Shown here piece after piece: positions 25,142 to 34,386 of a stretch of DNA of 42,173 bases. The stretch spans positions 97,577-139,749 of the forward strand of contig SXOD01000019.1 in the NCBI GenBank assembly GCA_005776885.1, given 5' to 3'. The notes beneath the pieces were generated by a model. It worked only from the letters and a program-made list of their open reading frames with translations, had not been told where the DNA came from and ran no database searches. This DNA comes from Planctomycetia bacterium. Its GTDB lineage: Bacteria; Planctomycetota; Phycisphaerae; Phycisphaerales; SM1A02. The number at the start of each line of letters is the position of its first letter. Position 1 is the first letter of the stretch. A program made the translations under genes and the position numbers.

Positions 25142-25990
25142 TTATCCCGGTGTGCGCTCGATCACGACCCGAAACCCTGCAAATGGTGCGTCGGTGAGCC
25201 ACCAGATGCTCTTGGGGAACTGCGGATCGCTGGCATTCCAGTCATCCGTGGCCGGGCGGGCATCGGCTGGCTCCAGGTCGGCCGCGGGTTCCTCGAACGA
25301 ACCGCCCATGATCACGCCGGACCCGTCGCTGGCGACGGCCCACTCCCCCACGTTTCCCAGGACGTCGTAGAGGCCCAACCGGTCGGCTTGGAGCTGGCCC
25401 GCCTTGCGGGTGGCGGTGCCTGCGTTGGACTGGAACCAGGCGAGGTCGCCAAGCGATTCGTCGGGGACGTCAATCGCGGCGGCGATCGCCTCCCGTTCCG
25501 CCTGGGTCGGGAGCCGGACCGTCCGGCCGGTCTTGGCGGAGAGCCATTCACAGAAGGACTTCGCGCCGCCGAAGCTGACGCTGACGGCGGGAAAGCCATT
25601 GTGGCCAAACCCTCGGTCGGCGGCCACGTATGGCTTCGTCGGCCTTGTCACGGCGTCAGCCGCGGCGGAACCACTTGTTCCCGACTTCTGGTCAAGCTTG
25701 AAGACGAGCGTGTCGTAGAGCTCCCACACCGTCTCGTGCGTGGCGACCCAGAGCTTGGTGCCGTTGACGTCGATGGGCAGGAGCGTCATCGAGTGCGGCG
25801 TGCCCTCGACCGCGATCACCAACGGCTCACCCTCGGCGCGCGTCGCGCCCGAGGTGGTTGCGCTGGCTGTGACGGTCGCCTCCTGGGGTTCATCCGCACA
25901 CGCTGATGAGCGCCCCACGGGCGAGGGGACACAAGCCACCACGGACACCCAACTCGCCAGCATCGTTGCCGCAACAATCACGGTTCGCAT
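25142..25990 (-). CDS. Formylglycine-generating-enzyme-like (SUMF1 domain) lipoprotein, degenerate
   Basis: 282-aa exported protein with a signal ending in VSVVAC (Cys at residue 20). From about residue 60 it follows the FGE/sulfatase-modifying-factor fold: VATHETVWELYDTL, HNGFPAVSVSFGGAKSFCEW, LPTQAEREAIAAAI, YDVLGNVGEWAVAS and a final FAGFRVVIE. The usual RGGSW segment near the C-terminus reads MGGSFEEP and the active-site Cys pair is not evident. A structural or binding role (C-type-lectin-like fold) is therefore more likely than formylglycine formation. Its 3' end shows no nucleotide similarity to the template repeat at 40187-40309. Confidence 0.78.
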   Translation of the reverse strand: MRTVIVAATMLASWVSVVACVPSPVGRSSACADEPQEATVTASATTSGATRAEGEPLVIAVEGTPHSMTLLPIDVNGTKLWVATHETVWELYDTLVFKLDQKSGTSGSAAADAVTRPTKPYVAADRGFGHNGFPAVSVSFGGAKSFCEWLSAKTGRTVRLPTQAEREAIAAAIDVPDESLGDLAWFQSNAGTATRKAGQLQADRLGLYDVLGNVGEWAVASDGSGVIMGGSFEEPAADLEPADARPATDDWNASDPQFPKSIWWLTDAPFAGFRVVIERTPG

Positions 25991-26027
25991 CGTGCCACTA
26001 TAGGTGACGCACCCGTCGATGAGCGGC

Positions 26028-28307
26028 TCAGCTCCAGTTGACCAGGACGATCGCGAGGTCGGCCCCGTCCACCGCACCGCTGCCGTCCACGTCGGCCGCC
26101 GCGTTCGCGCTGCCCCACGAACCGAGCACCAGGCTCAGGTCGCTGCCGCCAACGATGCCATCGCCGTCCACGTCGCCGGCTACCGCATCGCCCGGGCACG
26201 AGAGACCTTCGACGCGGATGTCGTCGATGGCTGCCTCGACGGTGGAGGGCGGCGAATAGTCGGCGGCCACGAATCGCAGGCGCATGGCCAGCGAAGGCGG
26301 CCCGAAGTCCCGCACCCGGAACTCGTGCCGAGTCCAGTCGGTCGACGTGGCGACGGTCTGGAACACCGTGGTCCACGTCAGGCCGTTGTCAAAGGACAGG
26401 TCGGTCCGCAGGGGATCGACGCCTGGGTTTGCTCCGGTGTTGTTGCTCAGCCAGTACCAGAATGACACGACCGGATCTGCAATCGTGGCGGCGCTGAATG
26501 GAGGCGACACCAGGGTCGTGAAACCCGAGTCGATGTCGTTCTCGCCATCCTGGCCGCCTGCGGTCCCCTGCCCGGTGAAGAAGCACTTCGTGCCGTCGGT
26601 GGTGTGATCGTTCTCGGGTTGCGCGGCGGTCCCGATCGGGTCGCCGTAGGCCCACTTGCCGGATGCCGCCGTGTCGCCGGCAATCCCAGGCGACCAGCCC
26701 GTGGAGCCTGCTTCCATCGATTCATCGAAGGCGACCTGCAGGTCTTGCGCCCAAGTCACCGAGTGAGCGGTCAGTCGCGGCCATCGAAGCCATTCGCCAG
26801 ACTGGGACTTGGCCCGGAACGAGATGCCGCCGCGCTGGCCGCACGCCTGCTGCGGAATCGAGGCCCGGTACCGATTCCCGCCCATTGGGGTCAGCGCGAA
26901 GTCTTCGGACGTGTCGTCCACCTCCACGGTCACGACCGCCGTTCCCGGCACCACCAACTCGCCCGGCAGCGGCACGATGTCGACGTCGATGGTGTCGCCG
27001 TCGGGATTGAGCAGCTCGCCGACGGGCGACGGGAAGACGAACTGGAGTGGATCCGGCCCCACGCGCCAGACGAAGAGGCCTCGCTCCATGTCGCTGCCGA
27101 TCACGGTCCCACTGGGGAAGTACGGGAAAAGGCTCCAGAGGCCGTTGAAATGGGCGGCGTCGGAGTCGGGGTAGGTGTCGAAGTAGCCGGATTCCGTGAG
27201 CATCGTGCCGTCACCGCCGATGTCAAAGATCCGCATGCCGGATCGGTAGTTGGCGCAGAAGAGCTTGCCGTTGGCGGTATAGAAGTTGTGCGTGATCGCT
27301 TCGTTGCCGTTGTTCCGGGCGGCGACGAATCGCGGATTGGTGAGGTCCTGCACGTTGAGCACCACGACCGTGCTGTAGGGAACGGACGATCCCTCATCAA
27401 GCTCGTCGCCAAGGTAGAACCACTGGCGATCCTCCGACAGCCAGCCCTGATGGGAATAGGCGGCGTTGGGGTAGAGGACCGACCCAAGGAGGGCCGGCGC
27501 GGCCTTGTTGGTGACGTCGACGATGTACAAGCCCGTCGATCCCGAGCCGTTGTTGAAGCCAGCGCAGCAAAAAGCCACTTCCTTGCCTGCGTAGGGGCCA
27601 GACGTGTACGACACGACCTGTGCGTCATGCACGTAGCGATCGTTCCACTCCCCCACGAAGGGAGGGTTTGTCGCCGACTGGTTCAGGTCGTACATGCGCA
27701 AGCCGATGTTGCTCCCGCCACCGCAGCGGTAGAGGAACCCGCTCTGGGTGTTGAGGGCCACGTTGTGGGAGGACGTGGTGCCGCCGGTGGTGACCGTCCC
27801 GGTGAGCGACACCTGGCCCTGGTCGGCGTTGGCCAGGTTGATCACCTGGATGCCCTGGCCGCCTTCGCTCACCGCGTAGGCGCGCGTTCCAAAGACCTTG
27901 ATGTCGCGCCAGATGCTCGTCGGGCCGCTGATGAAGCCGATCTGGTAGGCGCCGATCGGGTTGGTCACGTCCACGAACGCGGTGCCATTGGACATGCCCA
28001 TGATCGCGATCTCGCGGCCCTGCGGCGTGACATAGCCCCAGCAGTCGTTCCCCTCCGTCGCGCCCGCGGAGAGCGTGTTGAGCGGGAACCACGAGAGGAT
28101 TGCCGCGTTGTTCGCATCAAACGCCACACCGGCCACACCACCGTCGCCGGCCAGGCCGTCGGTGCTGCCATCCGCGTGGTAGATCGGCCCGTGGAAGGGC
28201 GCCTCACGATCCTTCCACTTGGGATCTTCCTCGTGGGCAAAGGTCAGCGAAGCAAGGATCGTGGCCCCGAAACCGAGGCCGACGGCGGTCGATCGATGGA
28301 TGGACAT
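26028..28307 (-). CDS. Choice-of-anchor B family surface protein with dockerin-like tail (paralog 2)
   Basis: 759-aa secreted protein. The signal peptide ends in ASLTFA before HEEDPKW. Residues about 60-430 are a beta-propeller of the choice-of-anchor B type (GNDCWGYVTPQGREIAIMG, RDIKVFGTRAYAVSEGGQG, SHQGWLSEDRQWFYLGDE). A middle domain is followed by a carbohydrate-binding-like jelly-roll region (DDIRVEGLSC). The C-terminus has two calcium loops, DVDGDGIVGGSDLSLVLGSW and DVDGSGAVDGADLAIVLVNW. It starts 2 bp after the stop of its paralog at 28310-30580 and is clearly a tandem duplicate. Role on the cell surface is unknown. Confidence 0.85.
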   Translation of the reverse strand: MSIHRSTAVGLGFGATILASLTFAHEEDPKWKDREAPFHGPIYHADGSTDGLAGDGGVAGVAFDANNAAILSWFPLNTLSAGATEGNDCWGYVTPQGREIAIMGMSNGTAFVDVTNPIGAYQIGFISGPTSIWRDIKVFGTRAYAVSEGGQGIQVINLANADQGQVSLTGTVTTGGTTSSHNVALNTQSGFLYRCGGGSNIGLRMYDLNQSATNPPFVGEWNDRYVHDAQVVSYTSGPYAGKEVAFCCAGFNNGSGSTGLYIVDVTNKAAPALLGSVLYPNAAYSHQGWLSEDRQWFYLGDELDEGSSVPYSTVVVLNVQDLTNPRFVAARNNGNEAITHNFYTANGKLFCANYRSGMRIFDIGGDGTMLTESGYFDTYPDSDAAHFNGLWSLFPYFPSGTVIGSDMERGLFVWRVGPDPLQFVFPSPVGELLNPDGDTIDVDIVPLPGELVVPGTAVVTVEVDDTSEDFALTPMGGNRYRASIPQQACGQRGGISFRAKSQSGEWLRWPRLTAHSVTWAQDLQVAFDESMEAGSTGWSPGIAGDTAASGKWAYGDPIGTAAQPENDHTTDGTKCFFTGQGTAGGQDGENDIDSGFTTLVSPPFSAATIADPVVSFWYWLSNNTGANPGVDPLRTDLSFDNGLTWTTVFQTVATSTDWTRHEFRVRDFGPPSLAMRLRFVAADYSPPSTVEAAIDDIRVEGLSCPGDAVAGDVDGDGIVGGSDLSLVLGSWGSANAAADVDGSGAVDGADLAIVLVNWS

Positions 28308-28309
28308 GT

Positions 28310-30580
28310 TCAGCCCCAGTTGGCCACGAGGGACGCGAGATCAACGCCATCCACGATGCCGTCACCGTTGAAGTCGGCGTCGGCAAAGTTGGTCCCCCAG
28401 CCACCAAGGAGCGATGCAAGGTCCTGGCCGTCCACGACACCGTCGCCGTTGACGTCGCCGGGCACGTTCGGAGCGTCACACTCGAACCCAAAGATCGAGA
28501 GGTCATCGATCGCGGCTTCGACGATCGAGCCACCGACGCCAGCGTCGGTGGTGCGGAATCGGAGGCGCATGGCCGCCGTCGGTGCCATCACGTCGGCGAT
28601 GTTCACGCGGTGTTCCACCCAGCCCGCGGTGGTCGCGGACGTGGTCAGGACGTTGGTCCACGTCGATCCATTGTTGCCCGAGAGATCCACCGTGAACGGA
28701 TCCTCACCGGGGTTGCCGCCCGCGGAGTTGTTGAAGGCGTACCAGAAGGAAAAGATCGGGCTGGAGACCGCCGTCGCATCGATCGCCGGCGAGGTCAGCG
28801 TCGTCTGCCCGGTATCCACATCCGCCTCGCCGACACCGCCGCCGACGGAGCCCTGCCCCGTCACGAAGCACTGTGTCCCGCTGGTGGTGTGGTCATCCTC
28901 TGGTTGCGCGGTGGTGCCGTTGGGATCGACCAAGACCCAGATGCCGGTGACGGCTGTGTCGCCAGCGCCGCCGATGGTCCACCCAGTGCTGCCGGATTCC
29001 AGCGAGTTCTCGTATCCAGCGGCTGTGCCAGTGGCCCACGCGACATCGACCGATCCGAGTTGCGGATGTCGAAAGACTTCGCCGCCCCCTTCTTGCGCAC
29101 GGAAGGCCAGTCCGCCCTCGGTTCCGCAAGCCTGCGCGGGGACGCTGGCGCGGTACGAGGTGGCGCTCAACTGCTGCATCTGGTGCTGGGTCTCGACACC
29201 GTCGATGGTTACGAGGAGTCGCTCGCTCCCGGGCACCACGACGACGCCGGGCTGGAGTTCCAGGTTTACATCGATCGTCATTCCCGACGGCGGGACCAGT
29301 TCGGGCAGCGGCTGCGGGAAGCTGAACTGGATCGGCTCCGGTCCGACGCGCCAGACGAAGAGCCCACGCTCCAGGTCGCTGCCGATCACGATGCCGCTGG
29401 GGAAGTACGGGTACACGCTCCACAGTCCGTTGAATGACGCCGCGTCGGAGCCTGGATAGGTGTCAAACCAGGCGCGCTCCGTCAGGTTGCCTCCGGCGGA
29501 GGGCTCGAAGATGCGGACGCCAGACCGATAGTTGGCGCAGTAGAGCATCCCGTTGTCGGTGTAGAAATTGTGGGTGATCGCGGTATTGCCGTTGTCGCGC
29601 GGAGCGACGAACGTGGGGCTGGCGAGATTGGCCACGTTGATGACGACGACCGTGCTGGTTGCGACGGTGGCGCCTTCGTCCAACTCGTCGCCCAGATAGA
29701 AGAGCGTGCGGTCTTCGCTCAGCCAGCCTTGGTGGCTGTACTGCGCATTGGGATACAGCAGCGAACCCATGAGGACGGGCGCCGCCTTGTTGGTGACATC
29801 AACGATGTAGAGCCCCGTGGAGCCGGACCCATTGTTGAATCCGCCGCAGCAGAACGCGATTTCCTTGCCCGCGTAGGGACCCGTGGTGTAGGAAACGATC
29901 TGCGCGTCGTGCACATACCGGTCGTTCCACTCGCCAACGAATGGAGGCGCCGTCTTGGACTGGTTGAGGTCGTACATGCGCAAGCCGGTGTTGCTGGCGC
30001 CGCCGCAGCGGTAGAGAAATCCACTGTCGGTATTGATCGCGACGTTGTGGCTGGAGGCGACGCCACCGGTGGTCACGGTGTTGACCAACCCGACCACGCC
30101 GGAGTCTGCGCTGATCATCGAGATGACCTGGATGCCACTTCCGCCCTCGCTCACGGCGTAGGCGTACTTGTCAAAGACCTTGATGTCGCGCCACAGGCTG
30201 GTCGGCCCCGTGATGAAGCCAATCTGGAAGGCCTGCGATGGATTGGTGACATCCACGAACGCCGTCCCGTTGGAAAGCCCGATGATGGCGATCTCGCGAC
30301 CCGTCGGGGTCGTGTACCCCCAGCAATCGTTTCCGCTGGTCGCGCCTGCGCTCAACGTGTTGAGCGGGAACCAGCTCAGCAAGCTCATGCCACTTGATTC
30401 AAACGTCCCGGCAACGTCTCCGTCAGACTGCCCAGCGAGATAGACCGGGCCGACGAACGGGGCCTCGCGCCCCTGCCACTTCGGGTCATCCTCGTGCGCG
30501 CTTGCGGTCGTGAGAAGTGCGGCCAGGCACGACAACATCCCTGTGCCTGCAATAACAGCCAGTCTCTGAACGTGGGGCAT
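28310..30580 (-). CDS. Choice-of-anchor B family surface protein with dockerin-like tail (paralog 1)
   Basis: 756-aa paralog of the following gene with the same domain order: signal peptide ending LLTTASA before HEDDPKW, beta-propeller (GNDCWGYTTPTGREIAIIG, SHQGWLSEDRTLFYLGDE), a middle region, a jelly-roll domain (DDLSIFGFECDA) and two calcium loops at the end (DVNGDGVVDGQDLASLLGGW, DFNGDGIVDGVDLASLVANW). The propellers are very similar and the tails differ more. Being promoter-proximal, it is likely the first gene of a two-gene transcript. Confidence 0.85.
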   Translation of the reverse strand: MPHVQRLAVIAGTGMLSCLAALLTTASAHEDDPKWQGREAPFVGPVYLAGQSDGDVAGTFESSGMSLLSWFPLNTLSAGATSGNDCWGYTTPTGREIAIIGLSNGTAFVDVTNPSQAFQIGFITGPTSLWRDIKVFDKYAYAVSEGGSGIQVISMISADSGVVGLVNTVTTGGVASSHNVAINTDSGFLYRCGGASNTGLRMYDLNQSKTAPPFVGEWNDRYVHDAQIVSYTTGPYAGKEIAFCCGGFNNGSGSTGLYIVDVTNKAAPVLMGSLLYPNAQYSHQGWLSEDRTLFYLGDELDEGATVATSTVVVINVANLASPTFVAPRDNGNTAITHNFYTDNGMLYCANYRSGVRIFEPSAGGNLTERAWFDTYPGSDAASFNGLWSVYPYFPSGIVIGSDLERGLFVWRVGPEPIQFSFPQPLPELVPPSGMTIDVNLELQPGVVVVPGSERLLVTIDGVETQHQMQQLSATSYRASVPAQACGTEGGLAFRAQEGGGEVFRHPQLGSVDVAWATGTAAGYENSLESGSTGWTIGGAGDTAVTGIWVLVDPNGTTAQPEDDHTTSGTQCFVTGQGSVGGGVGEADVDTGQTTLTSPAIDATAVSSPIFSFWYAFNNSAGGNPGEDPFTVDLSGNNGSTWTNVLTTSATTAGWVEHRVNIADVMAPTAAMRLRFRTTDAGVGGSIVEAAIDDLSIFGFECDAPNVPGDVNGDGVVDGQDLASLLGGWGTNFADADFNGDGIVDGVDLASLVANWG

Positions 30581-30658
30581 GGCCGAAGTCTATCCCCGAT
30601 CCGTGAACGATCCACAAAAATGCGAGCAAACTCCACAGTTGTTTCCACGCGCTTCGGA

Positions 30659-31873
30659 CTACCTCCCCGCCGTCGGCTGGAGTGACTCCAGAAACGCCAC
30701 AAGTTCGGCTTCCTCGTCCGCCGTCAGCCCCAAGGGAGCCAACATTCGTTCCGCGTGATGGTCCAAGGCCACTGCCCCCTCCAGGGTGTTATAGAAGTGG
30801 ACTACCTCGCCCAAGGTCTGGAACTGTCCAGCATGCATGTAGGGAGCCGTCCCCCAGGCCGTGCGGAGCGATGGCGTGCGGACGGCCCCCCAGAGCTCCG
30901 GTTGCTTGAGCAGCGCGCGGGTCAGTCGAGCCTGGTCGCCGTTGGGTGCGTCGCTGTGCGACCCCGCCGCGTTGAATGGGTCCGACTGCACGACGCCGAT
31001 CGCTTGGAATCGACCCACGTCTTGTGGCAGTACGCCGGCTGCGTCGGGGACACCCACTAAGTGGAACTCGCCATCGGAGAGCACGGGGCTGCTGTGGCAT
31101 CGGATGCAGCCGCCGCGGCCGACGAAGAGCGCAAGGCCTCGCTGCGCCGCGATGGGGTAGGTGGAGGCGGCGTCCTGGTCGCCGCTCCTGAGGGCGTCGA
31201 CGTACTCGTCAAAGGGACTGCGCCCGGAGGCGACGGTGCGCTCGTAGGCGGCCAGGCACTTCCCGATGGTGGCGAAGGCGGTGTCTTCGGGATCGGTCGA
31301 GAGGTCGTGTCCGGAGGCGGCGCGATATCCCGCGGCCAGCGCGGGAACCGTTCGGACCCGTTGCACCACGTCGCTGGCGGTGATCCCCATTTCCACCGGG
31401 GAGAGGAACGGGTGCAGCGCCTGCGCCCACATGGAATCGGCTCGGCCATCCCAGGTGAACCAGCGCTGGTGCGCGGAGTCGATGATCGTGGGCGTGTTTC
31501 GCTTTCCGGTGCCGAGCCCCTTCGCCACCGCGAGTCCATCGGAAAATGCCAGCGCGGGGACGTGGCACGTGGCGCATGAGACCGTCCCGTCCGCCGAGAA
31601 CCCGGCGTCGAAGAAGACAGCCTCGCCGAAGGCCGCCGCCGCCGGTGAATCAGCCAGGCGATTGGTTGGGTCCGGCGGCGGTGCGAGCACAGGGCTCATC
31701 GAGAGGACGAGCCGCACCTGCACCGGAGTCAGCTCGGCTGGCGGCGTCGGAGCGGCCATGCGCAGGCGAGCGGCTTCCAGTGCCAGCGCGATGATCGCAC
31801 CAAGCAGCAACCATCGACGAACGATCGAACGGCCGCTGGAGGGTGCCATCCCCTCACTGGCCGCCCGATTCAC
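30659..31873 (-). CDS. Di-haem cytochrome c peroxidase family protein
   Basis: 404-aa periplasmic di-haem c protein (CcpA/MauG superfamily). An N-terminal membrane segment (WLLLGAIIALALEAA) precedes the two haem motifs CATCH (about residue 101) and CIRCH (about 257). TPTIIDSAHQRWFTWDGRAD and RTPSLRTAWGTAPYMHAGQF are typical peroxidase blocks and the latter supplies a likely distal Met. It may reduce peroxide or act as a MauG-like oxidase. The start chosen is GTG 31873, whose GTGA overlaps the stop of the YtkA-like gene; ATG 31849 is an alternative. Last gene of an NHL-YtkA-peroxidase operon. Confidence 0.87.
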   Translation of the reverse strand: MNRAASEGMAPSSGRSIVRRWLLLGAIIALALEAARLRMAAPTPPAELTPVQVRLVLSMSPVLAPPPDPTNRLADSPAAAAFGEAVFFDAGFSADGTVSCATCHVPALAFSDGLAVAKGLGTGKRNTPTIIDSAHQRWFTWDGRADSMWAQALHPFLSPVEMGITASDVVQRVRTVPALAAGYRAASGHDLSTDPEDTAFATIGKCLAAYERTVASGRSPFDEYVDALRSGDQDAASTYPIAAQRGLALFVGRGGCIRCHSSPVLSDGEFHLVGVPDAAGVLPQDVGRFQAIGVVQSDPFNAAGSHSDAPNGDQARLTRALLKQPELWGAVRTPSLRTAWGTAPYMHAGQFQTLGEVVHFYNTLEGAVALDHHAERMLAPLGLTADEEAELVAFLESLQPTAGR

Positions 31874-32385
31874 GGCTGCACGTCCTCGACGGCGCTGGCG
31901 CGGTCGACGGTTCCGTCGGCCCCCACCACATCCACCGACACCAGCCACTTGCCCTGCATGTGAAAGAGCAAGCCATCAACGCGCGCGGTCAGCGCGTTGG
32001 CGGAGGCCTGGAGCGGTGCGCGCGGCGGTCGAAAGTTCATGCCGTGCCCGTGGTGAGGCATCGTGGCATCGACGATCGCCACGCTCCCCGCGAGCCATTG
32101 GCTGCGCGCTGCCGACGCGGGCGTGACCTCCACCTCTGCGGAGAAGGGGTCGCCGATGGGGATGGGCCACGGACTGGTTCGCCATCGCACTTGGTCGCCG
32201 TCCAGCAGCGAGCCAACGCCGCGCCAGGGGCCCCAGGTTTCGGTCGGTGACGGGCGAGGGGCTGCGGCGGCGGTGTCGGCGGCGGCGGTGTCGGCGGCCG
32301 TGGAAGCGGAAGTGGGCGTCCCCGCGGGATGCTCGTCGCAGCTTGCGAGGGCGAGCAACACGATGAAGCAGGTGCCGTGGCGCAT
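31870..32385 (-). CDS. YtkA-like domain lipoprotein
   Basis: 171-aa predicted lipoprotein. The signal MRHGTCFIVLLALASC puts the lipidated Cys at residue 16. An Ala/Thr/Asp-rich linker with an ADTAA repeat follows, then a YtkA-like beta domain: IVDATMPHHGHGMNF, then GLLFHMQGKWLVSVDV. The His/Met-rich MPHHGHGM segment suggests metal, perhaps copper, binding. A GTG at 32403 would overlap the upstream stop as GTGA and add six residues; ATG 32385 gives the cleaner signal peptide. The conserved neighbour order with the di-haem peroxidase suggests a shared periplasmic redox or metal task. Confidence 0.75.
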   Translation of the reverse strand: MRHGTCFIVLLALASCDEHPAGTPTSASTAADTAAADTAAAAPRPSPTETWGPWRGVGSLLDGDQVRWRTSPWPIPIGDPFSAEVEVTPASAARSQWLAGSVAIVDATMPHHGHGMNFRPPRAPLQASANALTARVDGLLFHMQGKWLVSVDVVGADGTVDRASAVEDVQP

Positions 32386-32399
32386 GATGCGTGGTGGGC

Positions 32400-34310
32400 T
32401 CACTCGCCGTCCCCCTGCTGGGCGTCCAGGTTTCGTGGCCTCGTGTACGCGCGGCCGAGGCTGAAGGTCATCGTCCACGAGAGGGCGCCGTCCGCTCCGC
32501 GCGCGAACGTCTGCAGCCGGTGATTGCCTCCATCGACCACGATGATGTGGCCTGACTCATCGCAGGTGACGGCGTCGGGCGACCAGAATCGACCATCACT
32601 CATGCCGGTGGTGCCGATCGTCGACATCGGCGATCCGTCGGGCGCAAGCGACTGCACTTGATCACCTCGCGCGTCGGAGACCAGGAATCCATCGCGAAGC
32701 CACTCCAGGTCCGAGGCCATCGTGGACTGGTCAAGCTGGATCGTGGTCGATTCACCGCCACGCGACACGATCACCTCGTGCGCCGATGGGCACAGGAGCG
32801 CGACGCCGTCGTCAAGGGTGTCGATCCGGGTCGCACGACCGTTGGGCGTGGGGATGGCGCTGTCGGAGCGGACTCGCATCGCGTGGTCCAGGCGGGTCAG
32901 CGATGCCATGCCGGGCGTGGAGGATGCGCGGTCGTCCCACAGCACCAGCCAGCCATCGCTGGTGGAAGCCATGTCGGCCACCTCGCGCCCGCCCAGCGAC
33001 GCCATCGACACCACTCGCCGCATCCGAGAAAGAAAGGGGTCGAATCGAAGTGGCTCCGGCGTCGGCCCCAACTCCCACAGGCTGAGGGTGTGCTGCGATT
33101 CGTCGGCCACCAGGACGCGAGTGCCGTCGCGGGAAATGGCGAGCGACTTCACTCGGCCCAGCCGGCCGGGACCCTCCAGCGTCTCTCCCGGAGCCAAACC
33201 CTTCGACGCGGCTTCGGCGCGCGGCATCGGCGTGCCCGGCATGCCGATGGTGGTGACATGAACCGGCTGAGGCAGCGTGTGAAGGAACACGACCAGCGCG
33301 CCGCCCTCCGGATCAAAGACGACCAGTCGACCGCTCGCGGCATCGACCGACGGACCGAAGTGGCTCTGCACACCATCCACGGAGGGCATGATGAGGCCAG
33401 CCAGTCGATCCTGCTCGGCGGCGTCGACGGTGTCGAAGCGCTGGACCCGGCGCTCGAATGGCTCCACGACCAACGCGCTGGCGCCATCGTTGGAGATCGC
33501 GGCGGCAACTGGGTAGTGCGTGGCGCCATCCGCCGAGCGAGGCCAGACGGCATGCATCCCCCAACAGTCCACGAAGGTGAGGTCGGGGCGGAGCCGGACG
33601 ATGCGGTGATTGAGTCGGTCAGCCACGTAGAGCAACCCGTCGTGCCACGAAAGTCCACGCGGGTCCTTGAACTGGCCCGGGAATGAGCCGCGTGATCCGG
33701 CCTCCGCGGTCACTTGACCGGTTCGATTGAACGCCACGACCCTCGAGCGGTCCGCGTCGGAAACGAAGAGGGTCCCGTCGGGCCCGAAGGCAAGCCCTCC
33801 CGGTCGGCCAACTTCATCGTCGGGGGTGGACGACCACAGGATCGACCCCATCGCGTCAAACACCGTGACGGATTGCCGCGTGGCGGCAGCGACGGTCATG
33901 GTGCCGGTGCACGCCAACGCGACGATTGGTTCGGCCAAGGACGGCGACGGGACCGGCGACACCGTGGCCACCAGGCCATCCACCGTGACTTGGCGAAGTG
34001 ACCCGTCGGCCAGCGCGACAAGCGCGGCACTGCAACCACAGGAGGCCATTGCGGTGATCGGCCCTTCCACGCCGTCGACGAGCACGCCCGAGCCCTCGCC
34101 ATCGACACGCCACAGCCCATCCTCCGCGGCGACCAGCCACCGTGGAGCGGCCCCCTCCGGGGCGACGTCGATCGCTGCGGCCCCTCCTCGAATGCCGTTC
34201 GAGACGCCAACGCTCTTGGCATGCAGCGGGGCTCGATCGACCGTCGACTGCGGCCACGCACATGCGGTGAGCGCGAGCATCGCGGGCATGATCGAGCGAG
34301 GGAGCGACAT
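32400..34310 (-). CDS. NHL-repeat beta-propeller lipoprotein
   Basis: 636-aa exported protein. The signal MSLPRSIMPAMLALTAC has its lipidation Cys at residue 17. NHL-type blades recur: RPGGLAFGPDGTLFVSDADR, FKDPRGLSWHDGLLYVADRL, VKSLAISRDGTRVLVADES and FWSPDAVTCDESGHIIVVDG. Such propellers bind proteins or sugars; no catalytic motif is seen. First gene of the operon with the YtkA-like protein and the di-haem peroxidase, and divergent from the NhaD-type antiporter gene. Confidence 0.8.
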   Translation of the reverse strand: MSLPRSIMPAMLALTACAWPQSTVDRAPLHAKSVGVSNGIRGGAAAIDVAPEGAAPRWLVAAEDGLWRVDGEGSGVLVDGVEGPITAMASCGCSAALVALADGSLRQVTVDGLVATVSPVPSPSLAEPIVALACTGTMTVAAATRQSVTVFDAMGSILWSSTPDDEVGRPGGLAFGPDGTLFVSDADRSRVVAFNRTGQVTAEAGSRGSFPGQFKDPRGLSWHDGLLYVADRLNHRIVRLRPDLTFVDCWGMHAVWPRSADGATHYPVAAAISNDGASALVVEPFERRVQRFDTVDAAEQDRLAGLIMPSVDGVQSHFGPSVDAASGRLVVFDPEGGALVVFLHTLPQPVHVTTIGMPGTPMPRAEAASKGLAPGETLEGPGRLGRVKSLAISRDGTRVLVADESQHTLSLWELGPTPEPLRFDPFLSRMRRVVSMASLGGREVADMASTSDGWLVLWDDRASSTPGMASLTRLDHAMRVRSDSAIPTPNGRATRIDTLDDGVALLCPSAHEVIVSRGGESTTIQLDQSTMASDLEWLRDGFLVSDARGDQVQSLAPDGSPMSTIGTTGMSDGRFWSPDAVTCDESGHIIVVDGGNHRLQTFARGADGALSWTMTFSLGRAYTRPRNLDAQQGDGE

Positions 34311-34386
34311 GGACCATGATCGTAGTCAGGCTCGGCTACAGTGCGCCCCCATGGTCGTGCACGGCGGTTCCCGACAAAGCCTCTCG

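Noticed and set aside
25142-25300. Second DGR variable repeat in the FGE-like lipoprotein gene
   Set aside because: Same fold family, but its 3' end has no nucleotide match to the template at 40187-40309.
33727-34350. Long N-terminal extension of the NhaD-type antiporter
   Set aside because: It is antisense to the NHL lipoprotein gene and has no transporter homology.
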